From: Steroidobacteraceae bacterium
Lineage (GTDB): Bacteria > Pseudomonadota > Gammaproteobacteria > Steroidobacterales > Steroidobacteraceae
Reading direction: 5' to 3'
Assembly: GCA_019634915.1 (NCBI GenBank)
Contig: JAHCAN010000010.1
Location: 1 to 64,000 of the forward strand
DNA length: 64,000 nucleotides
A model generated the notes under the pieces. It worked only from the letters and a program-made list of their open reading frames with translations, did not search any database and was not told the DNA's origin. This document shows positions 36,302-43,547 of this stretch, piece by piece. The position numbers and the translations under genes are program-made. How positions within the stretch are numbered: the stretch's first letter is position 1; every line of letters begins with the position of its first letter.

Positions 36302-36317
36302 TGATAGTTTTATATCA
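36302..36317. promoter_or_regulatory. Proposed RpiR operator, site 1 (dgcA)
   Basis: TGATA-GTTTTA-TATCA is a perfect 5-bp inverted repeat with a six-base spacer. It lies between the M24 stop and the dgcA start in an A/T-rich gap. It matches the TGWWA-N6-TWWCA pattern found at four other promoters of this locus. Confidence 0.6.
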
Positions 36318-36320
36318 TTT

Positions 36321-36995
36321 TCAAGCAGCTGTAGGCTGATCGAGCAGGAGATCCTCATAGAACGCGCCGAAACGCCGCTGAGGATGGCGCAGGTGGATCT
36401 CGAGCACCCACAGATCGGGGCTCGGGCTGAACCCGGCGTCCTTCAGGTCGCCCTTGTGGATCAGTGCGTGCGGAAAATCGGCGAGCCGGTGCCCGCCGAG
36501 ATCGAGATTGAGCCGCCAGCCCATGCGCTCGGCTTCGGCGGTCGCGAACTCATACAGCGCCGCGCCGGTCAGGCGCTCGCTGCGCCAGCGTGCCGCGACG
36601 ATGTCGTACAGCTCGTGCACGTCGCGACGCGCGCGATGCATCTCGGGATCGTCGCCGAAGACGAAAGTCTCGCCGGCGTCGCCCTCCCACTTCTGCCAGA
36701 CGGGCCCGATGTCGACGATCGCGATGTCGTGCTCGCCGAGCCGCACGCCGGCCTCGGACGGCTGGCCGTAGAACTTGACGGTATTGGGCCCGAAGCGCAC
36801 GAACACACCGTGCCAGCCGCGCAGCAGACCCTCGCCCTTCAGGATCTCGCGCGCGATCGCGCCGGCGTCCTCCTCGAGCATGCCCGGCTCGAGCCGCGCG
36901 CCGATCAGCCCGACCGCGGCGCGGGTGCGGCGGCGCGCCTCGAGCATCTGCTCGAGATCGTGGTGCGGCCCGTTGCGCTCTTCGGGGCGCGTCAT
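36321..36995 (-). CDS. M24 family metallopeptidase (Xaa-Pro dipeptidase-like)
   Basis: This 224-residue protein is a short pita-bread metallopeptidase. Possible metal ligands, in order, are IVDIG, EGDAGETF, the histidine of GGHRLADFPH, WVLEIH and the final FYEDLL. It lacks the N-terminal creatinase domain of full-size family members. The start overlaps the rpiR stop by four bases, so regulator and peptidase are one operon. A role in cleaving dipeptides for the surrounding D-amino-acid pathway is inferred. Confidence 0.85.
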   Translation of the reverse strand: MTRPEERNGPHHDLEQMLEARRRTRAAVGLIGARLEPGMLEEDAGAIAREILKGEGLLRGWHGVFVRFGPNTVKFYGQPSEAGVRLGEHDIAIVDIGPVWQKWEGDAGETFVFGDDPEMHRARRDVHELYDIVAARWRSERLTGAALYEFATAEAERMGWRLNLDLGGHRLADFPHALIHKGDLKDAGFSPSPDLWVLEIHLRHPQRRFGAFYEDLLLDQPTAA

Positions 36996-37879
36996 TTCCC
37001 CGCCCTCCCGCGCGTCGGGCGCGCGAAGCCGACGAACTCGTCGTACAGCTCGCTGATGTGCTCGAGCCGCGCCTCGACGTCGCGACCGCCGCCATATCCG
37101 ACGACGTCGTTCACGAGCAGGTTGATCAGCCCGACCATCGGCACCGACGACTGCCAGAACAGCGCGCCGTCACTGTCGGCGGCGAGCACATTGGTCGTGT
37201 AATGCGCTGCCCAGTCGCACAGCGTGTCGGTGATCATCACGAGCGCGAGGCCGGCCTCGCTGACTTTCTGCGCGAGCAGCCGCGACTGGCGCGAATAGCG
37301 GCGCACGTCGACGATCACGACGCAGCGGTCCGGCAGGTCGTTCAGCAGGATGTCGGCGAAATGGCCGGATTCGCTCGCGACCAGCTGCACCGCGGGGCGC
37401 ACGTACTGCAGGCTGTGCGCGAGCAGCGCCGCGATGCCGCGCTCGGTCTGGAAGCCGACGACCTGCACCAGCCGGCTCTCGGCGATCAGCCGCACCGAGT
37501 TCGTCCAGCCCTTGTTGCGGCTGCGCTCGTAGACCGCAATCAGTTGTTCGATCTCGCGCTCGAGCGTCCTGCGGCGCTTGTCCTGGTCCTTGAAGGTCGA
37601 CAGGAAATCCTGGAAATCCGCGCCGGCGAGCCACGGCAGGCTGACCGCGCCGCGCAGGTGCTCCTTCAGTTCGCGGAAGTGCTTGAAGCCGAGCGTGCGG
37701 CAGAAGCGGCCGACGGTCACGGCGCTGATGCCGAGACGACCCGCGAGCGACGCGGCGGTTTCGAACGGCACCGTTTCGCGATGGTTCAGCAGGTACAGCG
37801 CGATCTGGCGTTCCGACGCCGTGAACTCCGGCAGCCCGGCTTCGAGCCGGGCGAACAGATCGATGTTTCGTGGGCTCAT
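36992..37879 (-). CDS. MurR/RpiR family transcriptional regulator
   Basis: This 295-residue regulator has an N-terminal helix-turn-helix (PFETAASLAGRLGISAVTVGRFCRTLGFKHFRELK) and a C-terminal SIS domain (about residues 125-260) that in the family binds small phosphorylated or acylated effectors. No Shine-Dalgarno sequence is seen before the ATG at 37879, and the proposed operator starts on the ATG itself. It is the only regulator within the 35-47 kb locus, so it is the best candidate for reading the shared palindrome. The effector is unknown; N-acetyl-D-glutamate would fit the pathway. Confidence 0.92.
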   Translation of the reverse strand: MSPRNIDLFARLEAGLPEFTASERQIALYLLNHRETVPFETAASLAGRLGISAVTVGRFCRTLGFKHFRELKEHLRGAVSLPWLAGADFQDFLSTFKDQDKRRRTLEREIEQLIAVYERSRNKGWTNSVRLIAESRLVQVVGFQTERGIAALLAHSLQYVRPAVQLVASESGHFADILLNDLPDRCVVIVDVRRYSRQSRLLAQKVSEAGLALVMITDTLCDWAAHYTTNVLAADSDGALFWQSSVPMVGLINLLVNDVVGYGGGRDVEARLEHISELYDEFVGFARPTRGRAGK

Positions 37880-37894
37880 GTTAGCAAAGTAACA
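37879..37894. promoter_or_regulatory. Proposed RpiR operator, site 2 (rpiR-M24 / esterase)
   Basis: TGTTA-GCAAAG-TAACA is perfect (six matching bases in each arm if one flanking base is added). It sits in the 33-base divergent gap and touches the rpiR start codon, so binding could control both directions. Confidence 0.65.
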
Positions 37895-37912
37895 TAGGCA
37901 AGGAGAAAAGAC

Positions 37913-39322
37913 ATGGCTCAGGTTTCGCCGGCGGCCAGCCGCGCCGTGATCGCACTGCCCCTGCTCGCACTGCTGCTCGTGCCGCCGCCCGGCGCCTGCG
38001 CCGGCGCGCCGCAAGCACCGCAGAGCCCGGCCCTCGCGGCGATCCGTAACGCCGGCGACGCGGCGGCGCTGTGGCAACGGCTCGGCGAGGCCGGCACGCC
38101 GCTGATCGAAGCGCTGCCGGACGAGCCCGGCAACATGCTCGTCACCTTCCTGTGGCGCGATGCCGCCGTGGACGGCGCGCACAACATCGCGGTGTCCGGC
38201 GGCTTCCTGCTGGACCAGGACAAGGTCATCGATCCGCTGGTGCGGCTCGCCGGCACCGACATCCTGTGGCGCAGCTACGTGCTGCCGGCCGACGCCCGCT
38301 TCAGCTACTACTTCGTCGCGCCGCGCGGGCGCAGCGTCGCGCCCGATGCGGTCTGGACCGAACGCGTCGACGGCGTCACGCAGGAGTTCTTCGCCGACCC
38401 GCTCGCGCGGCGCCACTACACCGAGGTCACGCTCGACGGCGCGCGCCATCGCATCAGCTGGGCTGAAGGCCCCGCGGCACCCGCGGAGCCCGCGCTCGTG
38501 GCCGCGCAGCGCGGCGGCAAGCTGCTCGACTACACGATCGACAGCGCCGTCCTCGGCGAGTGCCGGCCCGTTTCGGTGTACGTGCCCGCCGCCGCCGCAC
38601 GTGGCGACCCGCCGGGACTGCTGCTGATGTTCGACCGCGAGGGCTTCCTGTCCGCCGCCGACGTGCCGGCGATGCTCGAGCAGATGATCGCCGCGGGCCG
38701 CATCGCGCCGATGATCGCGGTGTTCGTGGGCGCGATCGACGATGCGCATCGCGGGCGCGACCTGCCGCCGAATCCGGCGTTCCAGGCCTTCCTCGGTCAG
38801 GAGCTGCTGCCGTTCGTCCGCGAGCGCCATCCGTTCTCGGCGGATCCCGCGCGCAACGTCGTCGCGGGCTCGAGCTACGGCGGGCTCGCCGCGGCCGCGA
38901 CCGGACTCGCGCAACCTGCGCTGTTCGGCAACGTGATCTCGCTGTCGGGTTCGTTCTGGTGGTCTCCCGGCTGCTGCGACGACGACGGGGAGGACGAGGG
39001 AGACACCGAGCTGATCAGCGCCGACGCCGGCTGGCTGATCGGCGAATACGCGCGCGCGCCGCGCCGCGAACTGCGGCTGTTCCTCGATGTCGGCCGCTGG
39101 GAAGGCGCCGGCATGCTGCTGCCGAACCGGATGATGCGCGACGTGCTCACCGCGCGGGGCCACGAATTCGCCTACGAGGAATACTCCGGCGGCCACGACA
39201 TCATCCAGTGGCGCGCGAACCTGCCGCGCGCACTCGAGTACGTCACGGCGCCCCGCCGGCCTCTCCCGCCCGCAACGCCGCCGCGCGCAGCACCGCCGGA
39301 CGCGCATAGCCCAGGTAGATGA
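37913..39322 (+). CDS. Secreted enterochelin-esterase-like alpha/beta hydrolase
   Basis: This 469-residue protein has a signal peptide (about residues 1-31), an N-terminal early-set domain as in enterochelin esterases, and an esterase-D hydrolase domain. The nucleophile is in VAGSSYGGLAA and the histidine in SGGHDIIQW. AGGAG lies seven bases before the ATG. Substrate unknown; an ester or amide of the locus substrate is possible. Its 3' end overlaps the convergent permease by 80 bases. Confidence 0.82.
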   Translation: MAQVSPAASRAVIALPLLALLLVPPPGACAGAPQAPQSPALAAIRNAGDAAALWQRLGEAGTPLIEALPDEPGNMLVTFLWRDAAVDGAHNIAVSGGFLLDQDKVIDPLVRLAGTDILWRSYVLPADARFSYYFVAPRGRSVAPDAVWTERVDGVTQEFFADPLARRHYTEVTLDGARHRISWAEGPAAPAEPALVAAQRGGKLLDYTIDSAVLGECRPVSVYVPAAAARGDPPGLLLMFDREGFLSAADVPAMLEQMIAAGRIAPMIAVFVGAIDDAHRGRDLPPNPAFQAFLGQELLPFVRERHPFSADPARNVVAGSSYGGLAAAATGLAQPALFGNVISLSGSFWWSPGCCDDDGEDEGDTELISADAGWLIGEYARAPRRELRLFLDVGRWEGAGMLLPNRMMRDVLTARGHEFAYEEYSGGHDIIQWRANLPRALEYVTAPRRPLPPATPPRAAPPDAHSPGR

Positions 39323-40703
39323 GCATGCCGACGCCGAGCCAGATCGCGAGGCGGATCCAGGTATTGCCCGGCAGGCTCGCCATCAGGTAGATCGAGCTCA
39401 GCATGCCGATCATCGGCACGGCCGGCGAGAACGGCACGCGGAACGGCCGGTGCAGGTCCGGTGCCCGGCGCCGCAGCAGCAGCACGATGAAGCACACGAT
39501 CGCGAACGCGAGCAGCGAGCCGATCGACACCAGCTCGCCGAGCACGTCGATCGGCAGCAGGCCCGCGAACAGCGCACAGCCGACACCGACGATCACGGTG
39601 CCGGCCGCCGGCGTGCGAAAGCGCGCATCGACGCGCCCGAACAGCCGCGGCACCATACGATCCTGCGCCATCACGTAGAGGATGCGCGTCTGGCCGTACA
39701 GGCCGATCAGGATCGCCGACGCGAGCCCGACGACCACGCCGATGTTGACGAGCGGGCGCAGCCACGCGAGATCGCCGCCGGCCGCCGCGAGCGCGACCGA
39801 CACGGGATTGGCGACATTGAGCGTGCGGTAGTCTGCGAGCCCCACCATCACGATCGACATGCCGACATAGAGCAGCGTGCAGATCGCGAGCGCGCCCATG
39901 ATGCCGCGGCCGACGTCGCGCTGCGGATTGCGGCTCTCCTGCGCCGACGTCGAAATGCCGTCGAAGCCGAGGAAGGCGTAGAAGATCACCGCCGAACCGC
40001 GCAGTACGCCGCTCCAGCCGAACTCGCCGTAGCTGCCCTCGTTCGGCGGCACGAACGGCTGGAAGTTCTCGAGGCGCACATAGGCCGCGCCGAACACGAT
40101 CACGACCAGGATGATGCCCACCTTGATCGCCACCATGATGATGTTGGCGAAATTCGTCTCGCGCACGCCGATGACCAGCAGCACCGTGACGGCGAGCACG
40201 ACCAGCGCGGCCGGCAGATTGAACAGCGCGCCGGTCGCGATCAGGTGATGGCTGCCCGCGAGCGAGGCGAGCGGCGCCGACGACAGCGCATGCGGCAGCG
40301 CGAGGCCGAGCCCGGCGAGCAGGTCGGCGAAATAGCCCGACCAGCCGACGGCGACCGCCGAGCAGGCGACGAGATACTCGAGCACGAGACACCAGCCGAC
40401 GATCCAGCCGGTCAGCACGCCGCAGACGTCGCGCGCATAGGAATAGGCGCCACCCGATTTCGGCAGCACCGACGCGAGTTCGCCGTAGCACAGGCCCGTG
40501 CACAGGCACACGATCGCGGCGAACACGAAGGCCAGCGTGACCGCCGGTCCCGCGTACTGCGCGGCGGCGGTGCCGGTGATCACGAAGATGCCCGAGCCGA
40601 TCGTCGAGCCCACACCGGCGAGCATCAGGTGCCAGACATTGAGACAACGACGCAGCGTCGGTTCCGACTGCGTCTCGCCGACTGCGGGATCGGCGCTCGC
40701 CAT
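39243..40703 (-). CDS. APC superfamily amino acid permease
   Basis: This 486-residue protein has twelve hydrophobic segments. The first is GVGSTIGSGIFVITGTAAAQYAGPAV, the signature of cationic-amino-acid-type permeases; GYFADLL, FYAFLGFDGISTSAQESRNPQRD and the C-terminal FRVPFSP also match. It begins one base after the dgcN gene ends, so the two are one operon. Uptake of D-glutamate or another amino acid of the pathway is likely. Confidence 0.88.
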   Translation of the reverse strand: MASADPAVGETQSEPTLRRCLNVWHLMLAGVGSTIGSGIFVITGTAAAQYAGPAVTLAFVFAAIVCLCTGLCYGELASVLPKSGGAYSYARDVCGVLTGWIVGWCLVLEYLVACSAVAVGWSGYFADLLAGLGLALPHALSSAPLASLAGSHHLIATGALFNLPAALVVLAVTVLLVIGVRETNFANIIMVAIKVGIILVVIVFGAAYVRLENFQPFVPPNEGSYGEFGWSGVLRGSAVIFYAFLGFDGISTSAQESRNPQRDVGRGIMGALAICTLLYVGMSIVMVGLADYRTLNVANPVSVALAAAGGDLAWLRPLVNIGVVVGLASAILIGLYGQTRILYVMAQDRMVPRLFGRVDARFRTPAAGTVIVGVGCALFAGLLPIDVLGELVSIGSLLAFAIVCFIVLLLRRRAPDLHRPFRVPFSPAVPMIGMLSSIYLMASLPGNTWIRLAIWLGVGMLIYLGYARPAVLRAAALRAGEAGGAP

Positions 40704-40704
40704 G

Positions 40705-41757
40705 CTAGTGCCAGGTCGCGAGCATGGCGTCGACGATCGGCCCGACGCCGAAGCGCACGGGATCGCAGGCCGGCAGACCTGTCTCTTCGGTCGCCTCAGC
40801 CAGCAGCGCGCGCGCCTTCGGCTCCGCGTAGGACGAGGTGTTCAGGCTGACGCCGATGCCGCGCGCTTCCTTGTTGGTCAGCCTCGCGGCCTCGAGATGC
40901 ACGTCGAGGGCGTGGCGCAGCGACGCGCAGGAGTAGCGCTCGTAACCCTGCAGGCGCGTGCGCCCTGCCTCGTGGCAGATCACCAGCGCGTCGGGCTGGC
41001 TGCCGTGCACGAGCCCGAGCGTGACGCCGGCATAGGCCGGATGCAGCAGCGATCCCTGGCCCTCGATCACGTGCCAATGATCGACGGCCGCGACCGGCGA
41101 CAGCCATTCCGCGGCGCCGGAGATGAAGTCCGCCACGACCGAATCGATCGCGATGCCGCGCCCGGCGATCATGATCCCGGTCTGCCCGGTCGCGCAGAAA
41201 TCGGCGGCGACGCCGCGGGCGCGCAGCTCGCGCTCGATCGCGAGCGCGGTGAATTTCTTGCCGACCGCGCAGTCGACACCGACCGTCAGCAGGCGCAGGC
41301 CACTGCGCTTCTCGCCGGTTCCCGGCATGAAGTCGCGATCCGGATGACGCACGTCGAACAGCCGGCGGCCGGCGCGTGCCGCCGCGGCGGCAATCTGCGG
41401 ATGGTCCGCGAGGCGCTGGTGCAGGCCGGCCGCGACGTCGAGGCCGGCGGTGAGCGCATCGATGATTCCCGGCACCCAGGCGTCGTCGATGTAGCCGCCA
41501 TCGTTCGCCATGCCAATCACGAGCGTGCGCGCGCCGGCCGCGACGGCTGCGGTCGGGTCGAGGTCGGGCAGGCCGAGATCGACGGTCGCGGTGCCGGCAC
41601 GGAACTGTCCCAGGCACTCCTCGCGGCGCCAGTACGCGAGACCCGCGCCGGTCTTGGCCCAGCCGATATCCGGCGCATCGCCGAGGAAGATCAGGTACGG
41701 CGGCGACATCACCGGCCGCGCGATGTCGCGTGCGAGCGCCACGGCGTTCATCCGCAC
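40705..41757 (-). CDS. dgcN: DUF1611 family protein, DgcN-like (D-glutamate N-acetyltransferase type)
   Basis: This 350-residue protein has the DUF1611 layout with a P-loop-like LTVGVDCAVGKKFTALAIEREL. It also has FCATGQTGIMIAGRGIAIDSVVADFISGAAEWL, HVIEGQGSLLHPAYAGVTLGLVHGSQPDALVICHE and GIGVSLNTS. DgcN proteins acetylate D-glutamate so that DgcA can racemise it to N-acetyl-L-glutamate. The start is GTG 41757 or ATG 41751. The proposed operator lies 127 bases upstream, beyond the end of ridA. Confidence 0.85.
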   Translation of the reverse strand: MRMNAVALARDIARPVMSPPYLIFLGDAPDIGWAKTGAGLAYWRREECLGQFRAGTATVDLGLPDLDPTAAVAAGARTLVIGMANDGGYIDDAWVPGIIDALTAGLDVAAGLHQRLADHPQIAAAAARAGRRLFDVRHPDRDFMPGTGEKRSGLRLLTVGVDCAVGKKFTALAIERELRARGVAADFCATGQTGIMIAGRGIAIDSVVADFISGAAEWLSPVAAVDHWHVIEGQGSLLHPAYAGVTLGLVHGSQPDALVICHEAGRTRLQGYERYSCASLRHALDVHLEAARLTNKEARGIGVSLNTSSYAEPKARALLAEATEETGLPACDPVRFGVGPIVDAMLATWH

Positions 41758-41883
41758 GGCCCGTTCCGGCGATTGCTCGGCAGCGCGATCACAGCGCCGC
41801 GCGCGCCAGGCGCACCACGCGCGCGGCCGCCCGTCGAATACCCGGCTCGTCTGGACACGGACTCCCCTCCGGCTCGATCACAC

Positions 41884-41899
41884 TGATATATTTCTAACA
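41884..41899. promoter_or_regulatory. Proposed RpiR operator, site 3 (dgcN-permease)
   Basis: TGATA-TATTTC-TAACA matches TGWWA-N6-TWWCA. A second, weaker half-match (TGACG-CAACTA-TATCA, 41912-41927) lies 28 bases on. Together they form outer 9-base inverted arms, ACTGATATA (41882-41890) and TATATCAGT (41921-41929). Confidence 0.6.
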
Positions 41900-41908
41900 T
41901 TCAATTCG

Positions 41909-42319
41909 CTATGACGCAACTATATCAGTCTGGCCGGCCTCCTCCCCGAGCGCCGCGATGGCGTCCATCTCGACCAGCGAGTCACAGCGCAGCTCGCCGG
42001 CCGGCGCGATGATGCGGGCCGGCCGGTGCGCGCCGAAGGCGCGCGCGCAGGCAGCGTTCGCGACCGGCCACAGCGACAGGTCGCGGACATGAACGTTGAG
42101 CTTGAGGACCTGGCCTAGGCCCGAGCCGGCGGCCGCGAGGATCCGCGCGATCTGTTCGAGGCAGTAGTCGATCTGCGTTTGCGCGTCGCGCCCCGCGGCG
42201 CGGCCGTCGGGGCCGGCATTGCCGAGCACGCCCGACACGTAGACCACGTCGCGATGGATCACTGCGTGCGAGTAGTGCCCATGCGGCGGCGGGCAGTCCT
42301 CGCAATGAATCATCCGCAT
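41909..42319 (-). CDS. RidA family imine/enamine deaminase
   Basis: This 136-residue protein has the YjgF/RidA fold: HYSHAVIHRDVVYVSGVLGNAG, DAQTQIDYCLEQIARILAAAGSGLGQVLKLNVHV, and the C-terminal ARIIAPAGELRCDSLVEMDAIA. RidA proteins hydrolyse reactive imines released by PLP enzymes. The next upstream gene, 21 bases away, encodes a PLP enzyme acting on D-amino acids, which fits. The arginine that salt-bridges imino acids appears to be retained near the C-terminus (GELRCDSL). Confidence 0.88.
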   Translation of the reverse strand: MRMIHCEDCPPPHGHYSHAVIHRDVVYVSGVLGNAGPDGRAAGRDAQTQIDYCLEQIARILAAAGSGLGQVLKLNVHVRDLSLWPVANAACARAFGAHRPARIIAPAGELRCDSLVEMDAIAALGEEAGQTDIVAS

Positions 42320-42340
42320 TCCGTTCTCCCGGCCGCGGCG

Positions 42341-43438
42341 CTACCAGCCGCCGAAGCGCGGCCAGTGCGCGGCGACGTGCTCGTTGTCGTCGGTGACCGC
42401 GTAGGCCTCGTGCTGGGCGCAGGTCGCGCAGGCGTGGTTCGGCAGGATGCGCAGCCGCGAGCCGACCGGGAAACGTTGCAGATCGAAGGCGCGACCGTCG
42501 CGGCGCGCGACCAGCCCGTGCTCCTGGTTCGCGCCGGTGACGATCAGTTCATCGAGCACCGCGCCGCCGGCATCGCAGACAAGCCCGTAGCCCTGGTCGA
42601 CCGGCTGATCGGCAGTGCCACGATCGCGCGACAACGCCATCCAGCCGGCATCGATCACGATGCGGGACTTCGCCTCGTGGTGCCCGATCACCGTGCTCAG
42701 CACGGAAACCGCGATATCGGCCGGCGTGCACACGCCGATGCCGGCCATGACCAGGTCCTGGAACACGTACACGCCGGCGCGCACTTCGGTGACGCCGGTG
42801 AAGTCGCGCCCGAAGCTGACGGTCGGCGTCGAGCCGAGGCTCACGACCGGGCATGGCAGGCCCGCCGCGCGCAGGCGCGATGCAGCTGCGACGATCGCGC
42901 CACGCTCGAGCGTGGCATGCGCGACGAGTTCGGCGGTGCCGCGGCAGGCATAGCTGCCGCCCGCATGCGTCAGCACGCCGCCGAGCATGCCGGCCGTGGC
43001 GAGGATCCTGCCGGCCTCGACGAGGTCATCGCTGTCCGGACGCAGGCCCGAACGATGCCCGTCGCTGTCGATCTCGATCAGGATATCGAGTCGCGTGCTG
43101 GCCGCGCGGCAGGCATCGACGACTTCGCGCGCAACTGCCGCGCTGTCGAGAATCACCGAAAGTGTCGCACCGCGCCGCTGCAGCGCGAACACGTCCGGCA
43201 GTTTCGCCGGCACGATGCCGACGGCATAGAGGATGTCGCGAAAACCCGCCTCGAGGAAACGCGCGGCTTCGCGCAGCGTCGACACCGTGATCGGTCCCGG
43301 CTCGCCGGCGAACATGCGCCGCACGACGTCGATCGACTTCGATGTCTTTACATGCGGACGCAGTCGCACGTCGAACGGCGCGAGATGCGCGCGCATGCGC
43401 GCGAGATTGGCGTCGAGCTTGCCGCGGTCGAGCAGCAA
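42341..43438 (-). CDS. DSD1-family PLP enzyme (D-threonine aldolase / D-serine dehydratase-like)
   Basis: This protein of at least 365 residues has an alanine-racemase-type barrel with the PLP lysine in RPHVKTSKSIDVVRRM and a C-terminal domain with metal-binding histidine and cysteine in ILPNHACATC. Family members cleave D-threonine-type substrates or deaminate D-serine. The conserved N-terminus (DLGTPALLLD) extends 5' of the TTG at 43438. No ATG, GTG or TTG is in that stretch, but a CTG at 43477 follows GGGAG, so a rare CTG start is likely. It leads the operon with ridA. Confidence 0.85.
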   Translation of the reverse strand: MLLDRGKLDANLARMRAHLAPFDVRLRPHVKTSKSIDVVRRMFAGEPGPITVSTLREAARFLEAGFRDILYAVGIVPAKLPDVFALQRRGATLSVILDSAAVAREVVDACRAASTRLDILIEIDSDGHRSGLRPDSDDLVEAGRILATAGMLGGVLTHAGGSYACRGTAELVAHATLERGAIVAAASRLRAAGLPCPVVSLGSTPTVSFGRDFTGVTEVRAGVYVFQDLVMAGIGVCTPADIAVSVLSTVIGHHEAKSRIVIDAGWMALSRDRGTADQPVDQGYGLVCDAGGAVLDELIVTGANQEHGLVARRDGRAFDLQRFPVGSRLRILPNHACATCAQHEAYAVTDDNEHVAAHWPRFGGW

Positions 43439-43502
43439 GGCAGGCGTTCCGAGATCCGCGATCCGCAGGCTGTTCAGGGCTGGCTCCCGCTCCGGTCGGC
43501 GA

Positions 43503-43518
43503 TGTTATTATTCTTTCA
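43503..43518. promoter_or_regulatory. Proposed RpiR operator, site 4 (DSD1-ridA / S9 peptidase)
   Basis: TGTTA-TTATTC-TTTCA matches TGWWA-N6-TWWCA. It lies in the divergent gap between the DSD1-type gene and the S9 peptidase gene, 30 bases before the ATG of the latter. Confidence 0.55.
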
Positions 43519-43547
43519 AGTGATTTTTGATGTCAAACGAGGGTCAT

